Assembly: GCA_051453625.1 (NCBI GenBank)
Contig: JBOZIK010000001.1
Coordinates: 194,729,695-194,769,324, forward strand
Reading direction: 5' to 3'
Length of the DNA stretch: 39,630 bases
Source of the DNA: Welwitschia mirabilis
Lineage: Eukaryota; Gnetophyta; Gnetopsida; Welwitschiales
Part shown: piece after piece, positions 1 through 11,474 of the stretch
Numbering within the stretch: position 1 is the stretch's first letter
Layout of the letters: every line of letters starts with the position of its first letter
The notes under the pieces: generated by a model
The model's database searches: none
The model's input: only the letters and a program-made list of their open reading frames with translations
Told to the model about the DNA's origin: nothing
Position numbers and translations under genes: made by a program

Positions 1-1065
1 GATAAGTACAATGACATCGGAGACACATGGTAATAGAATCTAGTAGTAGTATCATAATCATCCAAAGGCCATGTCATAACTATTTTTTATAAGAAAATGA
101 AGATCCTTCCTAATACTCCATAATGAAAATTATAACCTTCCAAAATGTTGTTTCCCAAAGTGTAATCCCTCTTTTTTTTGTAATTGCCATTAACCAATAC
201 AAATAAAGGGTTTATAATCATTTCCTAACCTATAATATGGCATTAATCCCTCATTGTAAAGATATTTAGTTAGGTTAACATGGTGCAATGCATGAAGTAT
301 CAGATTAACATGGTTTTTTAAGTACCTCTCTTGGGAATAGACTTATTTTAAGGCTATTTTAAGGAGCTTGTAGTAGCTTCATATTCCTCCTTCAATATAA
401 TGTGATTTCCTAATTTAATTAAAGGATAATTATTCATTCTTCAATTTCTAGTACATGTAACTAATATTTTTAATCCTTTAGTGAGACTATTCCTTATTTT
501 AACATGAAAAGTAGTTGTTCAATATTTAATTCCTAGTGTATGTAACTAGTACTTTTAATATTTTATGAGACTTCATTATCAACATCTTTTAATACTAAGT
601 GGATTATTTAAAGTTAACTTATTGGGTGTAGTCACTGTCATATTATAGATCTCAAGTACAATTGTTCTTACTTTCCATGTTTATAAAGGAATATGAAGAA
701 CCAAAGTGGATATTAAATTCATAAATACTCATATGGAAAATGCGATTATGTCATCATGTTCAAGCCATTACAAATTGATAATTTAAGCTTATGTTTTATG
801 ACTTATAGGATAACATTGGAAGTGAAGATGCATTATTGGATAATTCAAGATAGACCTTTGGAGCTCGTTCATTTTCTTATGTTACTAACGAAATTTCATA
901 TCAATCATAAAGTCTAGATTTTCTTTTTTTTTTAATTTTTATTATAAGTTTGAAATAACTGTATCACTTCTATTAAGTTTTACCCTCATTATCCCTATGA
1001 AAGAACAACACTGGGTTCTTACCTAGTTATTAATGCTTGCATTTTACTGCAATGAAAAAATTATT
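1..1065 (+). repeat. 5' LTR of element 1, partial
   Basis: Direct repeat of the 3' LTR at 5477-6935; window position 1 corresponds to about 5885, so roughly 400 bases are missing on the left. The copies are heavily diverged, indicating an old insertion. The TATA region of this copy (about 231-240, 'tataatatgg') is less canonical than that of the 3' copy. The exact right edge is uncertain because similarity fades between 1050 and 1075. Confidence 0.8.
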
Positions 1066-1082
1066 AAAAAAATAAATTTTGA

Positions 1083-1097
1083 TGGCATTATTAGGGA
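1083..1097 (+). other. Candidate decayed primer-binding site of element 1
   Basis: Just past the 5' LTR the sequence TGGCATTATTAGGGA resembles the plant tRNA-Asp primer site TGGCGCCGTTGCCGGGGA, if four changes are transitions (G-to-A or C-to-T) and about three bases are deleted. The position fits, but so short and degenerate a match in AT-rich DNA is weak evidence. Confidence 0.3.
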
Positions 1098-2602
1098 TAA
1101 TGGCATAATTTTTCTTAGAAGTAGAATAATTTTTATTTTTTAAATTTCTATTTTAGTTTTTAAGTTTTCTAGTAATTGGTACTGATTCCTCTCTAGTGAA
1201 AGTTGAACTAGTCCTTTTTCTTTTATGTGTTTCTTTTATTTTCTTCTCTTTTTAATGGTGGATACTAGTTCATTTCTAGTGATAGTTGCATTATTCCTTT
1301 TTTAAAAATTTTGTTCATTTTTTATTCTAATATAAAAATAATTTTCATATTAAATCTTTTGTATTATAGGTCTAATGAGTTTTTTGTAGTTATAATCCAA
1401 AAGAGAATTGAAAAAATGAAAAGATGAAATTTGAACAAAACTCACATTTCTTGGGTTTTTATTTTTTTAATTCTATGTAAATTTCTATTTCAATAGTTAG
1501 ATTCTATGTTTATTGCATTTTACTTTTTCTATTAAATTTCTACAAATGAAAAAATCATTAGGGTTTATTTACTTTTTTTTAAGATTACATCATTCTAAGT
1601 TCTATTGTATTTTTTCGAGACCCCACAACTGAAAAATGTTTGTGCACATTTAAATATAAATTTGTCCATTTTTTAAGCCATTTTTCTTCAAACCATTGAT
1701 GCCACTAGTAGACCTAACTAGTGTTGTGGTCTTTTTGCTTAAAACACCTTCAAAATTTATATACAACCCCTCTTAGACCCTTTGAACATCTTCTAATATT
1801 GGACCCCCTTCTGAAATCTTGAAAATTTGTTGGAAAAAATCCTATAGTAAAATTTCATTAACTATTTTTTAAAACTCAACATGAATAGCACACATTAACC
1901 TTTTGGGAAAATTGTATGAAATACTACTAAATACCAAAATGTGTTTCTAACTTAATAGCCTAATGTTAAAGATAGATCTATCTACTATGAAAATTCCTAC
2001 AATTTATCTAACCATTTCCAATCTAAATAGGCTACAGAAGAATATTTTTTATCTAAGGAAACTTGTAGGGATTACCTTTCATGCAAAGGTAAAAATCCAT
2101 ATCATTTCAAATCCTAAGATACTTGTGACAGAAGGAGAACATTTGAATAATATCTTCAAAGCCTAGAACTTCATCCATATATATATTTTCCTCTTTGTAA
2201 CCTTGATTTTAAACCCTTATTTTAAACAAAATAATTTTAGTTCCATGTCTTGCACCATCACTCATAACCATTATTATTTACTACCTTATTAATCCCCTTT
2301 ATTCTTTCACCCTTACACATCCTAACAAACTTATTCATCTACTTCATTAGAGGAATCATTAAGAAAATACATGAGAATTTAAGCCTAAATTCTTCATGAT
2401 CATGAACAAATTCTTAAGTAATATTTCTTAAGAAATCTAAAATGGATCACTCAACAACCCTCTTCAAGTTTCTTAGAATATATCTTTAAAAGATTTATGA
2501 AATCTTAGATGAAAATCAAATAAGAACTTTAATGTACTAATTAGTAAAACTCTTTCATCTTATAAATAATTAAGCAAAGTAATCAACAAATAAACTAGAT
2601 AG
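1098..2602. other. Interior of element 1, no recognisable coding
   Basis: AT-rich sequence with stops in all frames. A 67-codon open frame at 1963-2166 has no recognisable family features. The text around 1695-1735 ('ccactagtag...actagtgttgtgg') contains a loose inverted repeat, and similar 'gac-atc-actg' wording recurs near 4870 and 5700, but I cannot give it a function. Confidence 0.5.
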
Positions 2603-3442
2603 ATGCTCAAATTATTAGTACACTTAACCAACAAGGAGAAAAAGAGATTTGTAAATTCCATCAACTTAAGAGTCTTAAAAATCTTAAAAAGAATTAATGA
2701 TAGTAGAATCAATGATATCCAAACCATATTCTTTAGTAATAAGAAAGAATCCCATGATGAAATCCATAAGGGCCTTGGATTTAAAAATGCACTAGAGAGT
2801 GTATAATCATTTGAGAAAAGGATACACTTTGGTAGATATTAAACATATCAGATGATGAACAATCATTAAAAGTTGAGCAATCATTTGAGGAAGGCTATAC
2901 CTTTGAGAGTCATATAATAGAGGATGAGTCAATAAGTGACATCAATAAGAAGGAAAACATTAAAGAAGTATCTATCTTTAAATTACAACCATTATCGATT
3001 GAGTAACCACATGAAGAGAAACCCCTTATTAATCTAAATAAAGAGGAGAACATTATAAAAGATCCCATACATGATCCATCCTATGAAGAACCTTTGCCTT
3101 TTTTTCAAGAACTTCATGAATCAACCATTTTACGTGTATCTTTATCTTCTAAGGAATACCTAAACCTCAATGAAAAAGATAAACCTTCTTTATCCTTAGA
3201 ACTATATTCTAATAATTTTCTTAATGAACATTTACTTTATTTAATGTTTTCCAACACACTTCTTTTTTCATCTTAAAATAATATCTTGCATGAGTTGTTG
3301 GACAAACATAAACAAGTTAAAAGATGGACTATTTTTAACTTTAGATGTGTAAAATTTTTAGCTTATACTAATGTTTTCTTTAATTTTATGGATTCATGCA
3401 TAAAAATCTACATGGGTTCTCTCCCAAATCAAAATAATTCAT
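2603..3442 (+). pseudogene. Acidic, repeat-containing gag-like reading frame of element 1 (unidentified)
   Basis: Two frames overlap in sense to give a mostly open region: 2603-2806 in frame 2, then frame 1 from about 2848 to 3442 with two internal stops (3004 and 3274). The translation is rich in Glu, Ser, Lys and Asn, with short acidic repeats such as EQSLKVEQSFEEGYTFES and NKEENIIKDPIHDPSYEEP. No zinc knuckle, capsid motif or protease motif is visible. The position, right after the 5' LTR and leader, is where gag lies in LTR elements, so a gag-like or element-specific protein is an inference only. The frame change near 2806 falls inside the tandem repeat and may reflect slippage. A host protein cannot be excluded but nothing supports one. 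Confidence 0.4.
2806..2949 (+). repeat. 72-bp imperfect tandem repeat in the acidic frame
   Basis: Two units, starting near 2806 and 2878, share 'aatcatttgag' and 'ggatacacttt/ggctatacctttg'. Each would encode about 24 residues with the core SFE..GYTF. The period is a multiple of three, as expected if the repeat grew while the frame was translated. Confidence 0.55.
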
Positions 3443-3631
3443 AAAATTTCTATTCATCATTCAACTTTTGCTTCCATACTCTTAAGCCATTTTGCATGCA
3501 TCATATCAAAAAATGCTTAGTTAAAAATTTTTATTTTGATTTTATGCTTTGAGATTAAATTTTTTATTTAAATTAAAATTTTATTTTAGGTTATATTTAG
3601 GACAAAAATTAATAATATTAAAAAAAATTTC

Positions 3632-4093
3632 TTGATGATATTTTTTTTTAAAAAACCACCTAAACATTACCATGTATATAATCATCACCTTAAAACTTTT
3701 CATTCAAAAAACCCCAAATATCGTTCACAACATAGAATAAGTTATCATTATGTTAAACCTCATCATCCACCTCTTCTAAGTTGGAACTATCTCATAAAAC
3801 ATACCAACCATCCTTCTTGTTTATTTATCTATGAAATTTTAAGACCTGATGATCCTAGTTGATGGCCCTTAATGAATAAGCCATTAATAAGTAATCATCT
3901 TGTTAGTTCAAGTTTAGGTAGAATTTCAGTTCACTTGTATTTTTACAAGAAAATCTTAAGCCTTTTTTTAATTTATCTTATTAATATATCTTCAAATTTA
4001 GAAAATATGGTTGAAAATGGTGGAATCTACCTTCATACTATGTTCTTTATTTTGAAGCATTTTGTGGGGATAAGATCTTTTTTATTAGATTAG
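3632..4093 (+). pseudogene. 154-codon frame with one stop, unidentified
   Basis: A single frame (frame 2) stays open from 3632 to 4093 except for one TGA at 3860-3862, which is unusual in such AT-rich DNA. The first half is basic and rich in His, Tyr and Pro (for example HYHVYNHHLKTFHSKN and KPHHPPLLSWNY); the second half carries hydrophobic stretches (YFYKKILSLFLIYLINI) and ends VGIRSFLLD. I do not recognise the family. It sits in the 3' half of element 1 and could be the C-terminal end of a degraded polyprotein or an extra ORF of the element. Confidence 0.35.
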
Positions 4094-5465
4094 TAAGTTA
4101 ATGATCTCTCTTAGGTACATTAAAAAATATTGAATACAAAAAGAAGAACAAAAACAAAAATACAATATATATTCTCAAAAATCACATTTTATTATAATTA
4201 ATTAATTAGGTTTAGTTAATTTCATCGAGGCTATAGATGCTCACTGATAATACAACTTTAGCATTCTATCTATAACATGATCAGATGCATTGGGGCTATG
4301 AATATTTACTATCAATATGGTACTAATTCCTTTAAGAAATAACATTCTTAATTCTATTGGAAGAAAATGTCATAATACTAGATTCTTGATTTGATCCAAA
4401 TTCTTGAAATAAGGAATATATGTGATTGTAGAAAAAGGTAAAATATGAAAAGATAATGTGGAATTTGGAGATACTTTTGTGTTTACTTTCTTTAAATTAT
4501 GTACTTGAAAATTTTCTTACTAATGTTTGAATGTTTAAAGATTTACTTAAGAATATCTTATCTACCTAACATTATGATCCATTTAAATAAACACAAAGCT
4601 TACAAAAGTGTTAATAAAGTGGTCATTATTCTAGACATTTTTTATCTTCTACATTTAGATGTTTTTGGATTAGTTTTCATTTTCATTATAATGCATTGTA
4701 AATAAAATTTTCTCATCACAGTGATTTTTCNNNNNNNNNNNNNNNNNNNNNNNNNNNNNNNNNNNNNNNNNNNNNNNNNNNNNNNNNNNNNNNNNNNNNN
4801 NNNNNNNNNNNNNNATTTTAGTTAATAAAGAATTTCTTAAATTTTCACTTGAAAAATCTCAAAATAGTTGACATCACTGCTGGTTTTGTCTAGCACTACC
4901 ACAAAATTTTTAATATCCACTTTCAAACTCTTCTGTAATGGTACCCATTTCATTTAAAATCTTTTTAGATTTTTGTCCCTTATAAAATTTTCGAGGATCT
5001 GACTATAATCCATTTTCAGCCATCATATTTTATCTTCATTTTTCCATTCTCCTTACCTTCATGATAATCCTAATATGTAAAACAAATGATTGATTATTCT
5101 TTCTAAAGGTATCTTTTTTTAACATTTTATGCATTATAGATTTTATTTTGCATCATACTTTATTGCATAAAATGATTTTCTAGTTTATACTGAAAAGATA
5201 TGTAATAAGATTCTTTCTTTTAAAATTTTCTCAAAAGTTGTATAAAATTTTCTATCCTTTTAAGGATAAAGTTCAGTTTTAGTTAGAGGTATAAAATTCA
5301 TTTTTCAATGGATTTTTTTTTTTTCATTTTGATGCCTTATTTTTCAAAAATTGGTGAAAATTTTTCAAAAGATGCATCATCTTTTATACTTAAGTATTTT
5401 TTATAGATAATCTTTTTATGTTAATCATTTCATTATTAACTTTTTACTAAGATTCTAGAAAAATT
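4094..5465. other. 3' untranslated interior of element 1
   Basis: AT-rich sequence with no protein similarity that I can read. It contains a 68-codon open frame at 4499-4705 of no recognisable type and the N gap at 4731-4814. The text at 4867-4905 ('gttgacatcactgctgg') resembles wording in the LTR near 5690-5725. Confidence 0.5.
4731..4814. other. Assembly gap, 84 N
   Basis: A run of 84 undetermined bases inside element 1. The flanks are not duplicated, unlike the gaps at 31.3 and 31.7 kb. Confidence 0.99.
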
Positions 5466-5476
5466 TAGTTAGGGGG
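5466..5476 (+). other. Polypurine tract of element 1
   Basis: The sequence AGTTAGGGGG directly precedes a TG that starts the 3' LTR. A G-run at this place is the usual plus-strand primer of LTR retrotransposons. Confidence 0.6.
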
Positions 5477-6935
5477 TGTGTTAACATGTAAAAATTGACA
5501 TTCAAACTAAGCATATTTGACTAATCTAGCTTAGTTGAAGATCTTAAAATAGCTATTTTATCATAAACTATGTCTTCAATCATTTCAAATAAATATTCTA
5601 AACTAATTCATTTTCCCATGATAATTTTAAGTTCTTTGCTACATTCTAGATAACAACTAAACTTTGAAAGAAAATCATTAGAAAATGTTGATGCTACTTT
5701 TTAGGTCATCGACACCACTGTTATTTTGAGTAGAATATGTTAAAAGCTATGTTTTAAACTTTTCATGGAAAATGCGTTCCACTGATGGACTTAATTAGAT
5801 ATTAAATTAGAAATAATCATTAGCTTTAATAATACATGACAGAGAAATAAAATAACAAGTGGTAGTAAAATGTGGTAGTGATGAGTATAATTATGTGAAA
5901 GATAGATGACAATAGCATCTAATGGTATTAGAATCATCAGAAAACGATTATATCATAACTAATTTCACAAGAAAATAAAGATCTTACCTAATACTACATG
6001 ACAAAAATTAAAACATCCAAAATGTAACCATCCAAAGTGTAACTCTTCTTTTTTGGAATTTCTATTTACCACTATAAGTAAAAGTTTCCTAATCCTCCCT
6101 CACTTATAAAAGGGCATTAAGCCCTTATTTTAAAAGTTTTTTTAGTGGACCAACATAGTGGAATACTTAGAGCATCAGATTGATACAACTTTTTAAGGAC
6201 CACCCTTGGGAGTAGACTTATTCTGAGGCTAGTTTGAGGAGTTTATATTAGCTTCATCTTCCTCCTTCAATGTAATATATTTTCCCAATTTAATTTAAGG
6301 ATTTTTATTCACTCTTTAATTTTTAGTGCATGTAATTAGTACTTTTAATCCTTATGTGAGGCTAGTCCTCATGTTAACATAAAAATTAGTTATTTATTCT
6401 TTAATTTATAGTTCATGTAATTAGTAGTTTTAATCCTTAGATGAGACTACATTATTAATTTCTTTTGATACTGAGTAAATTCTATAAAGTTCAATTATTA
6501 TTTATAGTCATTATTATATTATAGATCTAAATTATAGTTGTTATTATGTTTTATTCTTGCAAAGAGCTATGAAGATTCAAGTGACTATTAAATTTGCCAA
6601 CACTCATATGATGAATGAGATTATGTTATCACATGATTTGATAATTTAAGCTTATGTTTTAGGAATTACAAAATGTTATGAAGTAAAGGCATATTGTTGG
6701 AAAACTTGAGCTAGATCTTTGAAGCTTGTTTATTTTTCTATATCACCATCCAAATTTCATCTTAATTTTAAACTCTAGATTTTTATTTATTTTTATTTTT
6801 ATTGCAAGTTTAAAATACTTGTGTCACTTTTATAAAGTTTTTTTCCTCTAATTATCCCTGTGGAATAATAACACTAGGTGCTTACCTAGTTTATTTTATT
6901 GGCATTCTCCTCTTACTACAATGATCAAATTATTG
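5477..6935 (+). repeat. 3' LTR of element 1
   Basis: Begins TGTGTTAACATG after the purine tract and is about 1.46 kb long. From about 5885 on it aligns with window positions 1-1065. The right end is set where similarity to the 5' copy is lost (5' copy about 1065, here about 6935). It abuts the gypsy pol remnant of element 2 without recognisable spacer. Confidence 0.8.
6105..6112 (+). promoter_or_regulatory. TATA box of the element 1 LTR
   Basis: TATAAAAG in the context 'cacttataaaagggc', about 630 bases into the LTR. It is the best TATA match in the LTR and lies where U3 would meet R. The 5' copy has the degenerate 'tataatatgg' at the aligned place. Confidence 0.5.
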
Positions 6936-6949
6936 GGTGAGCATTATAA

Positions 6950-7500
6950 TCATCAATTAATGTTTAAATTCTTTAAGATATTATCTCCCTTAACAAATTA
7001 TTTAAGGGTAATAATAATTTTCAATGAATTGAAAAATGTTAGTAATCATTTAATCATCTTAACGAATGTTGATTTAATGTTGTACTTCTAGTAATGCCAA
7101 ATGATTTTAAGAACCTTTTATATTTTATTAATGCACCAAAAAAATATCTTAGGGTTATATTTAGATAAGATAAAGGGATAATATCTTTTGGATTAAGATA
7201 ACTTAGGATATGTAAGAGAAATTAAACTATTCATGAAGTTGAATTAGCCACAAGATGTTTGCTTAAAGTTATAAAAGCATGGCATCTATGATGTTAAATT
7301 TCAAGTATAGACTAATGATAAGAGTTAGAATAAATTTTAACTTAACTAAAATTAGATCTTAGATAATAAAGATAGATGAAATTAATCTATGATTTTGATC
7401 TTAAAATTTTATACCATGAAGGTAAAGAAAACAAGGTTACACCTGCTCTTAGTAAATGTAGTTATCTTGAAGTAACTATGAAAATTTACCTTCAAATACA
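6950..7500 (+). pseudogene. Ty3/gypsy RNase H remnant (element 2)
   Basis: Reading across frames gives a typical gypsy RNase H order: an initial segment near 7130-7200, then IHEVELATRC.LKVIKAWHLYDVKFQV near 7225-7310 (family wording: Thr-His-Asp-Leu-Glu-Leu-Ala...Trp-Arg-His-Tyr-Leu-Tyr-Gly), then YDFDLKILYHEGKENKV and ALSKCSYLEV at 7388-7470, which is the end of RNase H before integrase. A stop at 7373 and a frame change near 7225-7310 show it is dead. RT, protease, gag and the 5' LTR that should lie upstream are missing; the sequence runs straight into the 3' LTR of element 1. Confidence 0.85.
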
Positions 7501-8984
7501 TGTATTGATTTTACTAGATTAACATAAATATCAAAATTATCAAAAATTAAAGGATTAATTAGAAAAATTAATGAATTTTAGAACATTGTAGCATTATTTC
7601 AAATGATATTATTAGATTCAAGAAAATGTTTTTACTTCTTAACGTGGATGACATTAGACATAAGCTAATGTTTAAATTTTATAATCCACTAATGTCAAAT
7701 CATCTTAGAAATATTAAAACAAATTAAATCATGAAACAAAATTTTTCATAAATAGTCATGAACAATGTATAGCTATATTTATATCAAAGTATCTATTAAC
7801 AGGTTAAGGTGAAACATAAGAACCTAGTAGGAATCTTTTCTCAAAATTCTCTAGAATATAACTGAGAGATAATTTGATTATATTTTATCATAGGTCTTCT
7901 AAAACATACAAGAGGTAATGACTCAATTATGTTTTAAATGATAGAGCAAGTAAATCAACAAACTTCACCCTAGTCAAATTTACTTATGATGCTAAAGATA
8001 TAGCTAAAGTATAATTGGGAATGTTATTTGCATGGTGTGTTATTAGTAATTATCTATAATAGAGATTTAAAATATACCTTTAATTTTAATAATAATTGAA
8101 ATTGGTTTTAATCATAAAACCAATTATGAGGACTAAATTTCACCCTTAAATGAATGGCTGTAAAGAAATGGTTAATTAAATTTTAGAAGATCTTATTAGA
8201 GCATGTGTTTTAAATGAGTCTAAAAGTTAGAAAGAATATAAGTTAGGAATAATACCTATTGTTAGTTAAATTTTCATATAATAATAGTTATCAAAGTTTA
8301 AAATGGTTCTATTTGAAATCTTATATGGTTAAAAATGTTAAGCACCTACTACATTGGCAGAACCTAAGAAAAGATCAACTACGAGACTAGAAATATTATA
8401 AGAAATAGAGAACAAAATGAGAACCATTAATGAAGACTCAAAGAAACAACAAATAAATAAAATATATCTATAGACCATTAAAGAAGGAATCTTGAATTTC
8501 AAATAGGTGATCATGTATTCCTTATAGTGTCGCCAATGAAACCAATAATGCAAGGAGTGAAGAGATCAAAATTAGCATGTAGGTTTATTAAATCAGTTGA
8601 GACATTAGAACATAATAGATTTGTAGCATATTATCTTTCTCTACCTTTGTAAATGTTTCACATGCATAATGTTTTCCATGTAAGTACACTATAAAATATA
8701 ACATAAATACTTATCATGGGATAATTGATCTCCTATTTAAGAAAAACCTAATTTTATTTAACTAGAGAGGGGTTAAAAGTAGTGTTAAACTAGTAAACCA
8801 TTACCTTACAGAATAGGAAGGTCCATCAAATAGAAATAAGGCAAAGTCATAATGGTCTTGATGTAGTTACTTGGGAGTAGAAGAAACAATGAAAAATTAA
8901 TACCCAAACATTTTTAAATCACATAATATGTAGTTCTAAATTTTCAAATTTATGTAACTTAATTTTTAAGAGTAGATGATTCTA
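7500..8984 (+). pseudogene. Ty3/gypsy integrase and C-terminal domain remnant (element 2)
   Basis: The catalytic-core area is seen at about 7930-8060 (RASKSTNFTLVKFTYDAKDIAKV..GMLFAW in pieces) and at 8125-8200 (KFHP.MNG..EMVN.ILEDLIRACVLNES), followed at 8300-8400 by the motif FEILYG.KC.APTTLAEP and at 8480-8700 by the basic tail (GILNFK.VIM, then PLYLCKCFTCIMFS). Near 8850 the frame HNGLDVVTWE matches the late polyprotein motif ending in 'ATWE' of chromovirus-type gypsy elements. The zinc-binding N-terminus and the first catalytic Asp region are not clear. Many stops and several frame changes are present. Lineage is probably chromovirus (Tekay/Del-like), inferred from the C-terminal wording. 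Confidence 0.8.
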
Positions 8985-8996
8985 AATGGGTGAGTA
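8985..8996 (+). other. Polypurine-like tract of element 2
   Basis: AATGGGTGAGTA precedes the TG of the presumed LTR at 8997, just downstream of the polyprotein C-terminus. Confidence 0.45.
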
Positions 8997-11474
8997 TGTT
9001 ATATCCCATGTTTTGTAAAATTTTAAGTAATTAAATATTAAACATGTTAATCGCTTATGAAATAATATAATCTTCATTGATATTTAACATAAAAGTCTTA
9101 TTTAATTAAAGCCTTTGTAGCAACTCTTATTAGTTGAATAAGTAATAATTACTCTATATTTTTATTAAAAATAATATTAAAGATATACATTATGCTTAAT
9201 TTTGAAAAGTATATACTATTTGATGTTTTAAGTAATTAACATTAATTTATTGTAGTTTTTCATATCTGAAAAAGTCATAGAAAATAAACTAAAAAATAAA
9301 GGCAATCAAAATAATAGAATCAATTAAATTTACATAAGTAGATCTACTTATGTAAAAGAAGCTAATTACATTGTAAAATTATTACATTAAATATTTACAA
9401 GAAGACATAAAATAATAATAAAATATTTATGTCTCTCATCTAAGTTTAAAAAGTAGAAGTACTTGAAAAACGTAAATGGTTAATGCAATTGGCAAAAGAA
9501 GTGAATAAAATTTAGATTTATTACACTTAATTATGATATTTTAATTCTAATACTTTTTGTTCATAAGTTAGGTGAATCTTAAAATTAATAAGCATATAAA
9601 TAAGTACATACATTTCTATCCATAGATCAAGAAGGATGAAAGAGTAGATTTTACTGTACCATTACTTTCATGGCTCTTGATACTTATAAAAATAATTAAT
9701 TCATAAAAAGTTATTTTATTATTCATTAGAATTGAAAAACTTTATCTCATTATGACATGTGATAGTTATAAATTTTGTGCATAGAAAAAAATTTCTTCTT
9801 CCAATTCACATAGTTATAATCCTATGAATGATTAAGAAGGGACTAGCATGAGGAAATGATATATGTAATTAACTTTTATAACCAAAGTAAATAAATTACT
9901 CACTTTAGATAGGTTCATGTGTTATAAATATGATGTATTCTTGTCATTCGCATATTAACATTACTTATCACTCAAGCTCATCCATCTTGCCAATGCTTAA
10001 TCTTATTTAATTCAAAGTAATCGATCTTATTTGATTTGATATAATCATTTTATCTTATGGGTAAAATGAAGTGCATAATCTTTAACCAATTTGATCTAGA
10101 ACCTTTGTTCTATCATTTAAATTTAAATATATCCATTATCTCTTATCAATTAATTTCATTTGCATACAAGTACATGCTTTTAAAATTTTTCCCCTCATTC
10201 TTCTATTTTCTTCTTTTCTTATCCTCTTAATTTTAAGTGTAAAGTTTGTAGCTTGGGGATTTAATCTTAGACTTTGAAGCTAAAGATTTTATATTAGCAA
10301 ATCTTCATAAAATATTTATTAGGTAGTAATTACCAATCACTCACCTTTCCAACTAAGTTTTCTTTACTTATTTTTTTCTTTTTCTTAAGAAAATTAGTTT
10401 CATATTAGAGTATTACCTTAGGTCATTATATATTCTTATTAGGATATTTATTTTAATAAAATTATACCTTCTATAAGATTAAATCAAGATGAAGAAGAGA
10501 TTTAAGGGATCACTTTACATACCTCATTAATAAGATTATTAATGCAAATTCTCACCAAAAGTGATTAGGGGATTCACTTCACTATTTAAGTATCGTTGTT
10601 TACATTGCATTATAAAATATTGAATGCATTTTATAGTTTTCAAATCCTTCTATTGAATTGAATTATCTAATCCTTAAATGCTATCTCTACTAGGTAATCG
10701 TTCATATCAAATCCTAAGGCTCATCAAAATTGTTTTTTCAAATAAATATTTTACATTTCTTTTTCTTGATTAATGTTACTCCATATTTATTTAATATTTA
10801 TTTTGTATCATTATTTTACTATTTAAATAAAGTATTAATATTTATTTTATTTACTATAGTTTCATTTGTGAATTTTAGGTTCTTTATATAACTAAGTTTA
10901 AAATTTTGCAAAATGAAAGCATAACTTAAGAATATTATAGCTTAATAAATAGTAAAAAAATTAATAAAAGTTTTATTATAGTTTTAAATATTAAATATAC
11001 TAATTTTTCTAATATGTAATAAATTTCTAAAAATATTTTATGAAAATAATTAAAAAAATTTGAGAACACAATTTTGCTTTAAAAAATTAATACTTAATAT
11101 TTCATGGTCAATGACTACTCTAGATTGTAGATAATTTTATAATATTTCTAAGAAGTCATAAATTAGTTAAAATTTTGAATTAGTTTAAGAGTTATAACCT
11201 TTTTAGTATATTATAGTATTGTAATAACTCTAAACATTTAGGCTTGCACTTAAAGTATGATATTATAAAATTTATTTATAGAAATATAAGGTTGATAAAG
11301 TTAATACTTGTATATCCTATTATGAGTCTAATTTATGAAAAATTTTCATAATTTATTTTTATTTTTATAAATATATAACTATTAGTTTTTAGTTATGATT
11401 TCTTCTAAAAGTGAAAGAATTCATCATTAATGTCATTAATTAAAAAAAATTCATTAAAATAAAATTTTATTACA
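8997..11474 (+). repeat. Probable LTR of element 2
   Basis: Starts TGTTATATCCCATG directly after the pol end and purine tract, the place and wording expected for a gypsy LTR (compare TGTTATCATG of element 6 at 32067). The right end is put at 'ttattaca' (11467-11474), because it is followed by 'tttttatgccctaagg', which can be read as a decayed tRNA-Met primer site and leader like that at 36219-36300. No second copy lies in the window, so length (2.48 kb) and end are tentative. The stretch has no coding signal. Confidence 0.5.
9329..9356. repeat. 28-bp perfect palindrome
   Basis: The 14-base arm TTTACATAAGTAGA is followed without spacer by its exact reverse complement. It lies inside the presumed LTR of element 2. 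It could form a cruciform, or it may be the join of an inverted duplication; I see no longer inverted repeat around it. Confidence 0.9.

Larger units (their letters stand above)
1..6935 (+). mobile_element. Non-autonomous LTR retrotransposon (element 1), 5' end cut by window
   Basis: Two diverged direct repeats flank an interior of about 4.4 kb. Positions 1-1065 align by eye with about 5885-6935 over their whole length, for example around 'cctccttcaat' (387 and 6261) and 'cttacctagtt' (1019 and 6880). A purine tract and a TG start mark the 3' LTR. No reverse transcriptase, integrase, RNase H or protease could be read in either strand of the interior; only short reading frames of unknown type occur. 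This resembles the LARD class of large non-autonomous elements, or an element whose pol was deleted. The 84-base N gap is too small to hide a pol gene. Target-site duplications cannot be checked because the left end is outside the window. Confidence 0.8.
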
